Part shown: piece by piece, positions 9,001-14,272 of the stretch | How positions within the stretch are numbered: the first letter of the stretch is position 1 | Layout: every line of letters starts with the position of its first letter | NCBI GenBank assembly: GCA_902535565.1 | Contig: CACAUH010000009.1 | Coordinates: forward strand, 1 to 30,320 | Source: an uncultured Bacteroidota bacterium | GTDB lineage: Bacteria; Bacteroidota; Bacteroidia; Flavobacteriales; UA16 | Length of the DNA stretch: 30,320 nucleotides | Reading direction: 5' to 3' | The notes under the pieces: generated by a model | The model's database searches: none | Told to the model about the DNA's origin: nothing | The model's input: the letters and a program-made list of their open reading frames with translations, nothing else | Position numbers and translations under genes: made by a program

Positions 9001-10748
9001 AACTTCACCGAGCGAGCAAAACCAACACCTGGCACCGTAATCGAATTTTCACCCAGCGACAAAGCTTGAGCATTGCCATTGAACCAATTGCCGTTGGCCA
9101 CCGTTTTGACCACCCTGTAGTTGGCGCCTCCCTCAGGAAGCGAAGCCACATTCAGAACCAAAGTTTGAGCAGCATTGCTATTCGCATCGTCTGGTGTCGT
9201 GGCCGTCAAAGCATGAGGCCAGTTTGCATTGGGTCCAACTGTAAACAGGTTGCACTCAGACATTAAAGTGCCCGGGTCGACAGTGTAACAGGAGCCCTGT
9301 TCTTCACCGTTAAGCGACAAGAAATCGAATTCCAAGTCTCCATCAGAAAATTGGAACTTCACTGCACGGGCAAATCCAACCGCCGGGACAGTCACTGAAT
9401 TTTCACCCAATACAAGGTTTTGCGGATTTCCGAAGAATGAACCCCCATTCGCGGTCGTCTTGAACACTCTGTATTGAGCTCCTGCCGGCAATGAAGTCAC
9501 ATTGATCACCATGGACTGAGCACCTGAACTCGATGGATCATCGGCCGTTGCAGCAGTCAATACAAACGGCCAAGCTGCTGCAGAACCACTGGCAAAATCG
9601 CTACACGCACTGATGGCAACTCCAGCCCCAGCGCATGCACTGCCGTCACCGCCGCAAACCCCGCAAGCATCGACGACGCTGCCGTCGCAGTCGCAGTCGC
9701 CTGCAGGGATGTCAGTACATCCGCATGCCAATACTGCACCAGGGCCATTGCAAACGCCACAGGCATCCACAGTCCCAACACAATCGTCTACATCATCACA
9801 AATTCCGTCGGCGTCATCATCTGCTGAACAGCTTCCCCCGCAGACGTTTAATGCGTCCAACTGGTTGCCATCGCAGTCGCAGTTTCCTTCTGGAATGCCG
9901 CTGCCTCCGCAAACACCACATTCATCTTCTTGGCTTCCGTTGCAATCGCAATCCCCCTCTGGAATGCCGCTGCCTCCGCAAACACCACATGCATCCAATT
10001 GCTGACAAGAGCCATCATCTTCTGTGGCCTCGGCGTCATAGTTACATGCCATGGCGTCGGTGCAACCGGATACGCTTGAAGATGTTGTCTCAAACCCAAA
10101 CCTGTTTTCAATCAATTGGGACTGGTCACCGTTCGGGAAAATCTGCATGTAGAATTGCCCACTTAAGTCACCATCGGTGGTGACTTGTGCGATGAGCACC
10201 CTTTTGTCATCACCTGAGATTCCGTTGACGCTGCTTGGCAAAATGTACCAACCGCCCCCAATGGGAGAGCTGATGTCCACGTTGCCTCCGGCGGAAAACC
10301 CGATCTCCCAAGAAGCGATATTGGGGTCAACAAGGAGTGCGACATCCGATTCACCTTCCAATAGATTTGGTTGCTGATCGATGCCAATGGTCACCCAACT
10401 GTCGTATTGGACAGAAGCCAATTCTGGCATATCAAAGAGAAGAGGATTGATGGCTGCAGCCGTCGAGCCACCCCAACTGTCCTGATAAAAGGACGTTGTC
10501 GTATTCAGGAACAAAGGATCGTCTGCATCGCCAATCACAGCAGACAGAAAGTCGTCTGTTGATGGGGTGCTCAGATACACTCGGTAGGTGTTCATACCAC
10601 CGACCACATCTGTGGCGACGGTGTCTACTGAGAGCGAGAATCCCGATACGTCTCCGGTATACTGGAAATACGAATTCTGGGCGGTCGCGGTGCCAATGAA
10701 GGTCACCAGCAAACAAGCGAGGGAGTACAGTTGAAAGCGCATGTTCAT
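1..10748 (-). CDS. Giant multi-domain secreted repeat protein (partial, C-terminus outside window)
   Basis: The frame starts at an ATG ending at 10748 (a second in-frame ATG is at 10742) and stays open to base 1, giving about 3,582 residues with no stop. A classic signal peptide ends at an A-T-A-Q site near residue 23, so the protein is exported. Order of parts: module A1, Cys-rich CGVCGG repeats, two B modules, Cys-rich repeats, A2, four HYR domains, A3, 21 Cys-rich repeats, A4, eight HYR domains, A5, further Cys-rich repeats. HYR domains are Ig-like folds of extracellular adhesion proteins, and many loops have Asp/Gly-rich DxDxDGICD motifs that resemble calcium-binding thrombospondin type-3 loops. 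No catalytic domain is recognisable. A type IX secretion C-terminal signal would be off-window. Surface adhesion or a structural role is inferred; the exact function is unknown. Confidence 0.9.
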   Translation of the reverse strand, partial: MNMRFQLYSLACLLVTFIGTATAQNSYFQYTGDVSGFSLSVDTVATDVVGGMNTYRVYLSTPSTDDFLSAVIGDADDPLFLNTTTSFYQDSWGGSTAAAINPLLFDMPELASVQYDSWVTIGIDQQPNLLEGESDVALLVDPNIASWEIGFSAGGNVDISSPIGGGWYILPSSVNGISGDDKRVLIAQVTTDGDLSGQFYMQIFPNGDQSQLIENRFGFETTSSSVSGCTDAMACNYDAEATEDDGSCQQLDACGVCGGSGIPEGDCDCNGSQEDECGVCGGSGIPEGNCDCDGNQLDALNVCGGSCSADDDADGICDDVDDCVGTVDACGVCNGPGAVLACGCTDIPAGDCDCDGSVVDACGVCGGDGSACAGAGVAISACSDFASGSAAAWPFVLTAATADDPSSSGAQSMVINVTSLPAGAQYRVFKTTANGGSFFGNPQNLVLGENSVTVPAVGFARAVKFQFSDGDLEFDFLSLNGEEQGSCYTVDPGTLMSECNLFTVGPNANWPHALTATTPDDANSNAAQTLVLNVASLPEGGANYRVVKTVANGNWFNGNAQALSLGENSITVPGVGFARSVKFQFSSGDIGLSAIELNGTELICGAGCTDGSACNFDALATTDDGSCSYPDSDAVDCDGNCLVAVDCAGVCGGSAVQDECGICGGTGIAEGACDCNGSVIDECGVCGGAGIAEGECDCAGNQLDALGVCGGDCTGDQDGDGVCDSDEVVGCMDTAACNYNSAATDSDGPSCTYPANEHVDCDGNCLSDSDEDGICDGQEVSGCSNAEGCNYNPAVTDDDGSCYFCCADVTSSIAGYSLVQEIVAIDGIPGMTTYRYYVTTPNADDIVSSVSGDSENPTSISTSGSFYQDENGGLFPNSINPALFSAFPSLEYDSWLTIGIDQAPNLEAGEANISLAEADTEGWTVGFEEGQGFAIDGFFGGAWYSTSNNTNGLAGDDHRVLLAQLTTDSSPSGQFFVQVFPHGTPGGLGDLVTLTFGPHLDTIAPAFIDFPADLTLGCDEALPVSDVTAEDDCSDSSVSLEETISGDACTTIITRTYTATDAAGNASTAVWTLTVIDDEAPVFETPADVTIGCGDDLSPSNTGDVLIADDCDEYTVTYNDAFLFNLDPCVGENRARTWRAVDACGNESVGIQIITVIDVEAPTITSFPADTSIACDAVVPVSEIEAVDDCGSVTTSMSEETVNGECDGQSTIIRTFSASDPCGNVAQHVQTIQIIDTVAPVFSSIPEDVTVGIYDGIPVTIAEATDNCSMANMLSEDQTDDSENDFTVVTRTFTAVDACGNSATANHTITILQSLGCTDALACNYDDVATADDGSCDYCSCDGIYPNAGPYQVDVDTLEGGLAGLTTYQVYVTLANSSDFLSAVTGDASNPSFIRTSTAFYQDPFGAANAHSINAMVYDAIPSVLYDSWVTIGLTSAADAEAGEGEVSTVEGEPWISDFEAGGNIELGGNYGGGWFSLNGSSNGMAGEDLRVLVGQFTTDGVFSGQLYVQVFPNGDGDNMQFQTIRWGEPQCGCQLETACNYDPTTAYTDNENCIFPEDIYGADNLDCDGACLSDIDQDGVCDEDEVPGCMDDSACNYNESATDDNGSCTYAAYGYFCDGSCISDNDFDGICDLNEFSGCNLPTACNFDATATENDGSCIFDCYGCTDSTAVNFDADALLDDGTCINGGCTNELAENYDADADFNDGSCLYLGCTNPIACNFDIGANDDDGSCDLTSCAGCTNPNACNYDAEASLNDGSCEFFNCRGCTDSGATNYSADATIDDGSCLYGGCTDALALNFDDTVDFNDGSCQYSGCTNPLACNFYIGANVDDGSCEFVTCAGCMVTFSCNYDPIATVQDDSACDFTSCCGDPTADNYEEGVADFLTYGCAYGGVSPSTSMTGCELPFACNYGDPDEPCEYISCAGCTDPEACTYMEDATISITCFYAEAFFGVDYVNCDGSCINDTNENGICDELELTGCTSPLACNLDPLASLDDGSCEFASCGGCTDSVACNYDDTAFFNDGTCDYTSCTGCTNPVACNYDEVATVDDGSCILPTNTLVDCESNCLNDSNMNGVCDEEEVLGCTDINACNFDITATFDDGSCESLSCSGCTVPTACNYDAEATLNDGSCEFTSCLGCTNETACNFDNDATTDDGSCTFAEPEFDCEGNCLQDADGDGICDAFDPNFDGCTDDLACNFEPLADTDDGSCDFCSCVGYTSDLPEYGVEIEEYATNGIPGYTTYRVYITTPYATDQISAVTGQGENPLYIETTGDFYQHPSGGPFPNAIFPVLFDFYPELEYDSWFTIGTESVPNTAEGEGNIQGLPEIEPWSTIFEMGNGFAIDDIIGSGWFVNPEVTNGIAGEDQKVLLAQLTTNGDLSGQFYVQVFPQGDNLNQERVTITFGGSQCGCMDETACNYSPSAIIDDESCYYPQFGYGCGEACLFDSEAPVFTETPEDMTVSCSQGEIEVEYPAATDNCDTELEFSYFDEIVDGSCGETYDIVRSYVATDDFGYADTVSHVIHVVDDQAPIFTNVPADATLDCGDPLPDSQALALDNCNGVTISHVDEMTETGCGGTGTLVRTWTAEDACGNTSTAATTYTIVDSTSPTMEGVPADVTINCADDYGFPMPTVNDGCGEVSLSEEITILDGTCPNQYTMIRTFTAIDVCGNSSQASQTVSVIDETAPVFSGIPSDSTLECGQPIPAVDVTAMDDCSGSLSVSYTDAETTLDDCHYQVVRTFSVSDACGNTSVHDWTLTFEDTTSPTFTVPADVTLDCSADTTPDGAGEVTDASDGCDTDPTVTYSDEVSSGYLSLNGGTADIRVEMRLNNLPSTPRVLEATGVTIGEGVELGLDNEISNPFNLRGALSVDIDGSDIGLTVLDVIGSENYDFIEVRISNISNAEIAGVNLVSNSLFADAASAEFNASVSSNEIVLTWTEVPGSTLAIIDGGQGAATAIDASNCISENIITRTWTVTDACGNHTSAQQVITLEDMTAPVFDFTPADQTLDCSETYTLEMATAIDACSGVSVTYVDTESIPCEGSRTIERTFTAIDGCGNSATHVQTISFLDTSAPVFTSVPEDMALGCSEDLPVTDAEASDDCGSVTITQSDETVPGECLGNFTILRTFTAEDGCGNSATYVQSIVFTDNTAPVVTSVPADTNYVVVAGQTLPVDLPEAEDACGLVEITFLDVCTAQGLGGYSATRTFTISDDCGNTTSVNQEITVSFVLGCDDPAALNYDPDAMAGDGSCLYAGCTNPNALNYNPLADEDDGSCIVAEIGGCMDPDACNYFEAANVDDGSCDFCSCLNAPTIDGYSIEMETVAEDGIPGMTTYRLYATMVNSTDVLSSVVGEDGFETNISTSTTFYQDPFGSALGQTTNPFLFDLQPDLEFDSYVTIGLTEAPDALAGEIEVTAVQSEGSNWVEPFESGGDLAIGGAFGGAWFTLNGATNAQAGDDLRVLLGQFTTSGTLSGQISIQIFPEGDGENDLLMTFPIGNPGCGCTDVSACNYDDAVAYDDGSCEFTGVYDCDGETCINDADGDGICDENEVAGCTNPNALNYAGSATDEDGTCILLGCMDSEADNYDA
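280..865 (-). repeat. Module A, copy 5
   Basis: Landmarks: GIPGMTTYRLYATM, FYQDPFGS, LEFDSYVTIGL, AGEIEVTAV, GGAWFTLNGATN, AGDDLRVLLGQFTT and SGQISIQIFPEGDGEN. Three Cys-rich units (about 1080-865) precede it, and more Cys-rich units follow to base 1, where the window cuts the protein within another such unit (DNYDA). Confidence 0.75.
1082..3415 (-). repeat. Tandem array of eight HYR domains, one with a nested insertion
   Basis: Eight ~80-residue units, most opening with A/S-P-x-F-x-x-x-P-A/E-D and carrying RT(F/W)TAxDACGN cores. The fifth unit is interrupted by about 140 extra residues (roughly 2325-1905), between its YSDE strand and its TRTWTVTDACGN core. The last unit lacks the usual first Cys (it reads NYVVVAGQ). 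Confidence 0.85.
3540..4110 (-). repeat. Module A, copy 4
   Basis: Landmarks: GIPGYTTYRVYITTP, FYQHPSGG, LEYDSWFTIG, AEGEGNI, GSGWFVNPEVTNG, AGEDQKVLLAQLTT and SGQFYVQVFPQGD. One DDESC-type Cys-rich unit joins it to the second HYR tandem. Confidence 0.75.
4110..6165 (-). repeat. Array of 21 Cys-rich GC-x-ACNY-DDGSC repeats
   Basis: I count 21 units of roughly 22-45 residues. Each opens with a Gly-Cys (CGD in one) and continues with ACNY/ACNF/ALNF/TNYS-like strands and an acidic DDGSC or NDGSC turn. Five units carry an added CDGSC/CEGNCL - DxDxDGICD loop, possibly calcium binding. Several units end in an extra SCA/SCG cysteine before the next unit. The conserved even number of Cys suggests disulfide-stapled rod-like repeats in an oxidising extracellular setting. 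One unit (about 5090-5160) departs from the pattern. Confidence 0.85.
6165..6735 (-). repeat. Module A, copy 3
   Basis: Landmarks: LTTYQVYVTLANSSDFLSAV, FYQDPFG, YDSWVTIGL, AGEGEV, GGGWFSLNG, AGEDLRVLVGQFTT and SGQLYVQVFPNGDGDN. One DDGSC unit (about 6810-6735) links it to the HYR tandem before it, and the long Cys-rich array follows. Confidence 0.75.
6812..7748 (-). repeat. Tandem array of four HYR domains
   Basis: Four consecutive ~80-residue units. Most begin APxFxxxPADxTxxC and most contain a DDC pair, a TRT(F/Y/W)TAxDACGN core and a closing xTIxVID linker. The fourth unit lacks the first Cys (VTVGIYDG). This is the pattern of the HYR family (Ig-like, hyalin repeat), found in extracellular adhesion proteins. 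Confidence 0.85.
7755..8335 (-). repeat. Module A, copy 2
   Basis: Shows the same landmarks as copy 1: GIPGMTTYRYYVTTP, FYQDENGG, LEYDSWLTIGID, AGDDHRVLLAQLTT and SGQFFVQVFP. It is followed immediately by the first HYR tandem. Confidence 0.75.
8340..8945 (-). repeat. Mixed Cys-rich repeat block
   Basis: Contains three units of the GCT/GCM/GCS-xx-ACNY/F-DDGSC type, interleaved with VDCDGNCL - DEDGICD loops and four CGVCGG-like units (DECGICGG, DECGVCGG, LGVCGG and similar). The block ends with a Cys-Cys pair just before module A2. Confidence 0.7.
8945..9609 (-). repeat. Module B, two tandem copies (~110 residues each)
   Basis: Two adjacent related blocks, roughly 9609-9290 and 9265-8945. Each contains W-P-x-A/V-L-T-A, a DDxxSxxAQ segment, LxVxSLP, YRVxKTxANG, LGENSxTVP, VGFAR and VKFQFSxGD, and each ends in a LNGxE strand. 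They form a second internal duplication in the giant protein. I do not recognise a named family; an all-beta fold is likely. Confidence 0.65.
9600..10080 (-). repeat. CGVCGG / DCDC Cys-rich repeats
   Basis: After one GCTDAMACNYD...DDGSC unit, the protein runs through repeated DACGVCGG - GIPEGDCDC - NG units, with one DxDADGICDD loop in the middle. Two 33-base stretches inside it (9889-9921 and 9958-9990) are identical, 69 bases apart. Cys spacing suggests disulfide-rich extracellular stalk repeats. Confidence 0.75.
10090..10676 (-). repeat. Module A, copy 1 (~195 residues)
   Basis: First copy of the recurring module, directly after the signal peptide of the giant protein. Landmarks shared with the other copies are a TYRVY strand near the start, FYQD, YDSWVTIG, an EGE/EGES loop, GGGWY, GDDKRVL, and a closing SGQFYMQIFPNGD. 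The copies match at protein level but differ clearly at DNA level. I do not recognise a named domain. The pattern looks like an all-beta fold. Confidence 0.75.
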
Positions 10749-10762
10749 GCAGTTAAGCACAT

Positions 10763-10770
10763 CTAAGATA
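10763..10770 (-). promoter_or_regulatory. Possible -7 promoter core for the giant secreted protein
   Basis: TATCTTAG on the minus strand matches the Bacteroidota core TAnnTTTG at all fixed positions but one. It lies 14 bases upstream of the ATG ending at 10748. I see no TTG at the expected -33 spacing. Confidence 0.3.
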
Positions 10771-10873
10771 GCTCATTTATCTAACACTTATGTCATTTCG
10801 TAGTGTTTTTTTGATTATTCATCGTCTTTTTACCCGGTTACATTCCGAGACGCAACCTCCCCTTTCCCCGGTC

Positions 10874-10881
10874 TACCTTTG
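10874..10881 (+). promoter_or_regulatory. -7 promoter core for the ffh operon
   Basis: TACCTTTG is an exact match to the Bacteroidota -7 consensus TAnnTTTG and ends 8 bases before the ffh ATG, so the leader would be only a few bases. The longer string GGTCTACCTTTG is identical to the one before the nqrM-like gene. No -33 TTG is evident. Confidence 0.55.
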
Positions 10882-10889
10882 TCCTACCC

Positions 10890-12251
10890 ATGTTTGAGAA
10901 CCTCAGCGACCGCTTCGAAAAGGCCTTTCAGCGAATCAAAGGCGAGGCCACCATCAGCGAAGCCAACATTGCCGAAACCACGAAGGAAATCCGCCGCGCG
11001 CTGGTCGATGCGGATGTGAACTACAGCATAGCGAAGCAATTCGCGAACCGGGTCAAGGAAAAGGCCTTGGGTCAAGAAGTCCTGACTTCCTTGAAACCAG
11101 GCCAGCTTCTCGTGAAAATCACGAAAGAAGAGCTGGCCGAATTCATGGGAGGACAACACGCGGGGCTCAACATCAAAGGCAAGCCCGCCGTCATTCTCAT
11201 GAGTGGCCTTCAGGGCTCGGGAAAGACAACCCACTCAGCCAAGCTTGCACTTCACCTGAAAAGCAAGCATGGCAAGCGCCCATTGCTCGTGGCCTGCGAC
11301 GTATACAGGCCTGCTGCCATTGACCAGTTGGAGGTGATGGGAAAGCGAGTGGGAGCAGATGTCTTCACGGAAAGAAACACCAAGGATCCCGTGGCCATCG
11401 CAGAAGCCGCATTGCGTCATGCCCGCAGCCATGGCAACGACACTGTGATCATTGACACGGCTGGCCGGCTCGCCGTCGATGAAGCCATGATGGACGAAAT
11501 CGCCCGGATCAAGGATGCCGTCCAGCCGAGCGAAACGCTCTTTATCGTGGACGCCATGACCGGCCAGGATGCAGTCCGCACCGCTCAGGCCTTCCATGAC
11601 CGCATTGCTTTTGACGGTGTAATTCTCACCAAATTGGACGGTGACACCCGAGGCGGAGCTGCCCTTTCGATACGCGAACAAACAGGCAAGCCCATCAAGT
11701 TTATCGGCACGGGAGAGAAGCCCGATGCACTAGAAGCCTTCCACCCCGATCGAATGGCCCAACGCATACTCGGCATGGGTGACGTGGTCACCTTGGTCGA
11801 GAAGGCACAGGAACAATTCGATGAAGCCAAGGCAAGGAAGCTGGAAAAGAAAATCCGCAAGAATCGCTTCGATTTTGAAGACTTTCTCGAGCAGGTTCAG
11901 CAAATCAAAAAGATGGGCAACGTCAAGGACCTGCTCGCCATGGTGCCTGGAATGGGCAAGGCGTTGCGTGGGGTGGACATTGATGATGATGCGTTTAAGC
12001 ATATCGAAGCCATCATCCATTCGATGACACCCGATGAACGCCAGCACCCAGACAAACTCAATGGGAGTCGAAAGACGCGGATTGCGAAAGGGAGCGGAAC
12101 GTCAGTCCAAGAGGTGAATCAACTCCTGAAGCAGTTCACCGAGATGAAGAAAATGATGAAAATGATGAATGGAGGAGGTGGAAAACGCCGCGGTCTTGGG
12201 GGCATGCTGGGCGGAAACAGAATGCCCGGCGGAATGGGAATGCCCCGATGA
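10890..12251 (+). CDS. ffh: Signal recognition particle protein Ffh (SRP54 GTPase)
   Basis: Cytosolic GTPase that binds 4.5S RNA and signal sequences of nascent membrane or secreted proteins and docks with FtsY. The 453 residues match the family length. An N-domain helical bundle (about 1-90) is followed by the G domain with P-loop GLQGSGKTT (106-114), DTAGR (189-193), TKLDGD (247-252) and GTGEKPD (273-279). A Met-rich M domain ends in a KKMMKMM helix and a Gly/Met/Arg tail. The start is the first ATG and begins with the typical MFENLSDRFE. Its stop overlaps the folD start by 4 bases (ATGA), so the two are probably co-transcribed and translationally coupled. Confidence 0.97.
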   Translation: MFENLSDRFEKAFQRIKGEATISEANIAETTKEIRRALVDADVNYSIAKQFANRVKEKALGQEVLTSLKPGQLLVKITKEELAEFMGGQHAGLNIKGKPAVILMSGLQGSGKTTHSAKLALHLKSKHGKRPLLVACDVYRPAAIDQLEVMGKRVGADVFTERNTKDPVAIAEAALRHARSHGNDTVIIDTAGRLAVDEAMMDEIARIKDAVQPSETLFIVDAMTGQDAVRTAQAFHDRIAFDGVILTKLDGDTRGGAALSIREQTGKPIKFIGTGEKPDALEAFHPDRMAQRILGMGDVVTLVEKAQEQFDEAKARKLEKKIRKNRFDFEDFLEQVQQIKKMGNVKDLLAMVPGMGKALRGVDIDDDAFKHIEAIIHSMTPDERQHPDKLNGSRKTRIAKGSGTSVQEVNQLLKQFTEMKKMMKMMNGGGGKRRGLGGMLGGNRMPGGMGMPR

Positions 12252-13153
12252 GCAATACGATGACACAAGCACCCAAGATTCTGGATGGCAAAGGGTTGTC
12301 CGAGCGCATCAAGGGAGAGATCGCCAATGAGGTGAAAGCCTGGACAGACCGAGGACACCGCGCGCCCCACTTGGCAGCGGTCCTGGTTGGCGAAGACGGA
12401 GCCAGTCGCACATATGTCGATCACAAGGTGCGCAGTTGCGCCCGTGTGGGATTTGAAAGCACGCTCATCCAACGACCTGCTGACATCACCCAAAAAGAGC
12501 TGATTGACATTGTACACAGTCTAAATCGTGACCCATCCATTGATGGTTTTATCGTTCAACTTCCCCTGCCCGACCACCTGAATGCCGACGCGATTATTAA
12601 AGCCGTTGATCCAGCCAAGGACGTCGATGGATTCCACCCTGTTCACATGGGCAATCTCGCCCTTGGCATGCCTGGCTTTGTTCCAGCAACGCCGGCAGGC
12701 ATCATGACGTTGATTGAGCGCTCTGGAATAGAAACTGAGGGCAAACACGCCGTGGTCATTGGACGATCCAGCATTGTGGGTACCCCGATGTCTCTCCTTT
12801 TGAGCCGCTCTGGGACGCCCGGAAATTGCACGGTCACCTTGTGTCACAGCCGAACAAAGGACCTCGAGACACATTGCCGTGAGGCAGACATCCTCATCGC
12901 CGCTGTGGGGCGCCCAGGTATGATTGGTGCTGACATGGTAAAAGAGGGGGCTGTGGTCATCGATGTCGGCATCACAAGGGTCGAGGATCTAAGCGCCCAA
13001 CGCGGTTACCGCCTCAAAGGAGATGTTGATTACGAAAGCGTGGCACCAAAATGCAGTTGGATTACCCCCGTGCCCGGGGGAGTCGGGCCGATGACCATTG
13101 TAAGCCTGCTTCGCAATACGCTCACCGCCGCGCAAGCCAAACTTCAACCCTGA
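12248..13153 (+). CDS. folD: Bifunctional methylenetetrahydrofolate dehydrogenase / cyclohydrolase FolD
   Basis: Interconverts 5,10-methylene-THF, methenyl-THF and 10-formyl-THF in cytosolic one-carbon metabolism. At 301 residues it has the usual length. Visible signatures are the catalytic Y56-xxx-K60 (SRTYVDHK), QLPLP (104-108), DVDGFH (125-130), the NADP-binding stretch VVIGRSSIVGTP (169-180), GDVDYESV, and the closing PVPGGVGPMT (274-283). It overlaps the ffh stop by 4 bases and is separated from ribD by only 3 bases. The pairing with ribD fits cofactor metabolism (folate, riboflavin), though it may simply reflect operon packing. Confidence 0.97.
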   Translation: MSNTMTQAPKILDGKGLSERIKGEIANEVKAWTDRGHRAPHLAAVLVGEDGASRTYVDHKVRSCARVGFESTLIQRPADITQKELIDIVHSLNRDPSIDGFIVQLPLPDHLNADAIIKAVDPAKDVDGFHPVHMGNLALGMPGFVPATPAGIMTLIERSGIETEGKHAVVIGRSSIVGTPMSLLLSRSGTPGNCTVTLCHSRTKDLETHCREADILIAAVGRPGMIGADMVKEGAVVIDVGITRVEDLSAQRGYRLKGDVDYESVAPKCSWITPVPGGVGPMTIVSLLRNTLTAAQAKLQP

Positions 13154-13156
13154 ATC

Positions 13157-14272
13157 ATGCAGGGGGGAACCCTCCAAGATCAACAGTGGATGGCGCGGGC
13201 CCTCTCTCTTGCAAGGCGCGGCGAGATTGGCACGGCCCCAAATCCCCGTGTGGGCTGCATCTTGGTTCGAGAGGGCATAGAAATCGCACACGGATGGCAT
13301 GCCAGGATCGGCGAAGCGCACGCGGAAGCCGCTGCGCTGAAGGCGATTCCACCCAACTCAAGTCCAGTTGGGGCCACAGCATACGTGACATTGGAGCCCT
13401 GCAGTCACCATGGAAAAACCCCTCCTTGTTCTGATGCCCTCATCTCCGCGGGAATTTCCCGATGCGTTGTGGGCATGACCGACCCCAACCCCATCATTTC
13501 GGGCAGGGGCATCGACAGAATGCGCAAGGCCGGCATTGAGGTGACACTCATGGACGCTTTCCCAGAAGGCCGATGGCTCAACCGCCGATTCTTGAGTTCA
13601 ATGGAACGGAATCGCCCATGGATTGTCCTGAAATGTGCCGTCAGCGCAGATGGATTCATGGACCCTCCACGACGCCATGGAGAAAAAGGAAGTTTGTCCA
13701 TCACCTCGCCAGCCCTTCGTCGTCTGACCCATCGCTGGCGCGCAGAAGAGGGGGCCATCTTGGTGGGCTCGGGCACGGTGATCACAGACGATCCTGAGTT
13801 GAACGTCAGAGAGGCCAAAGGTCCGGACCCCCTCAGGATTGTCATAGACCTGCGCGGCAGAACGACACCTATGGCCAAGGCTTATGGACCTTCCTCTCCC
13901 ACACTCGTCTTAGGTGGACCTGCTGATCTCCCTCCGCATGTCTCCCGCCTTTCCCCTGGACAGGGGAATGGTTTCTCTGATTTGATGGATGCGCTTCAGC
14001 AGCGCGATGTTCGGTCCGTTCTCGTGGAAGGAGGAGCAGACACCCTTCACGGCTTTTTGGAGGCAGAGCTTTGGGACGAATTGCGAATCTGCCGGTCCAA
14101 ACAGTCCTTGGGCGGAGGTTTGTCTGCGCCCGAATGGCCAAATGAAGACACCGCACTGCTTCGTGGCCATCACCCTTTTGGCTCCGACACTGTAGAATAT
14201 CGGGTTCACAAACAAAGTGCTGAGTGGGTTGGCATGGCCTGCCCGCCGACCCTGTCCATCCCCTTGCCATGA
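13157..14272 (+). CDS. ribD: Bifunctional riboflavin biosynthesis deaminase/reductase RibD
   Basis: Carries out the deamination and side-chain reduction steps that follow GTP cyclohydrolase II in riboflavin synthesis. The N-terminal deaminase domain (about 5-148) has TAPNPRVG (26-33) and the zinc site H55-A-E57, C82 and C91 in PCSHHGKTPPC. The C-terminal reductase domain (about 150-365) has VSADGFM, GTVITDDP (206-213) and VEGG (290-293). The length of 371 is normal. The product feeds FMN/FAD synthesis, which the nearby NQR complex and ApbE consume, but no riboswitch is visible. The stop overlaps the start of the next gene (ATGA). Confidence 0.95.
   Translation: MQGGTLQDQQWMARALSLARRGEIGTAPNPRVGCILVREGIEIAHGWHARIGEAHAEAAALKAIPPNSSPVGATAYVTLEPCSHHGKTPPCSDALISAGISRCVVGMTDPNPIISGRGIDRMRKAGIEVTLMDAFPEGRWLNRRFLSSMERNRPWIVLKCAVSADGFMDPPRRHGEKGSLSITSPALRRLTHRWRAEEGAILVGSGTVITDDPELNVREAKGPDPLRIVIDLRGRTTPMAKAYGPSSPTLVLGGPADLPPHVSRLSPGQGNGFSDLMDALQQRDVRSVLVEGGADTLHGFLEAELWDELRICRSKQSLGGGLSAPEWPNEDTALLRGHHPFGSDTVEYRVHKQSAEWVGMACPPTLSIPLP

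Noticed and set aside
13100..13160. FMN riboswitch upstream of ribD
   Set aside because: Only 3 bases separate folD and ribD, leaving no room, and no RFN-type conserved segments were seen.
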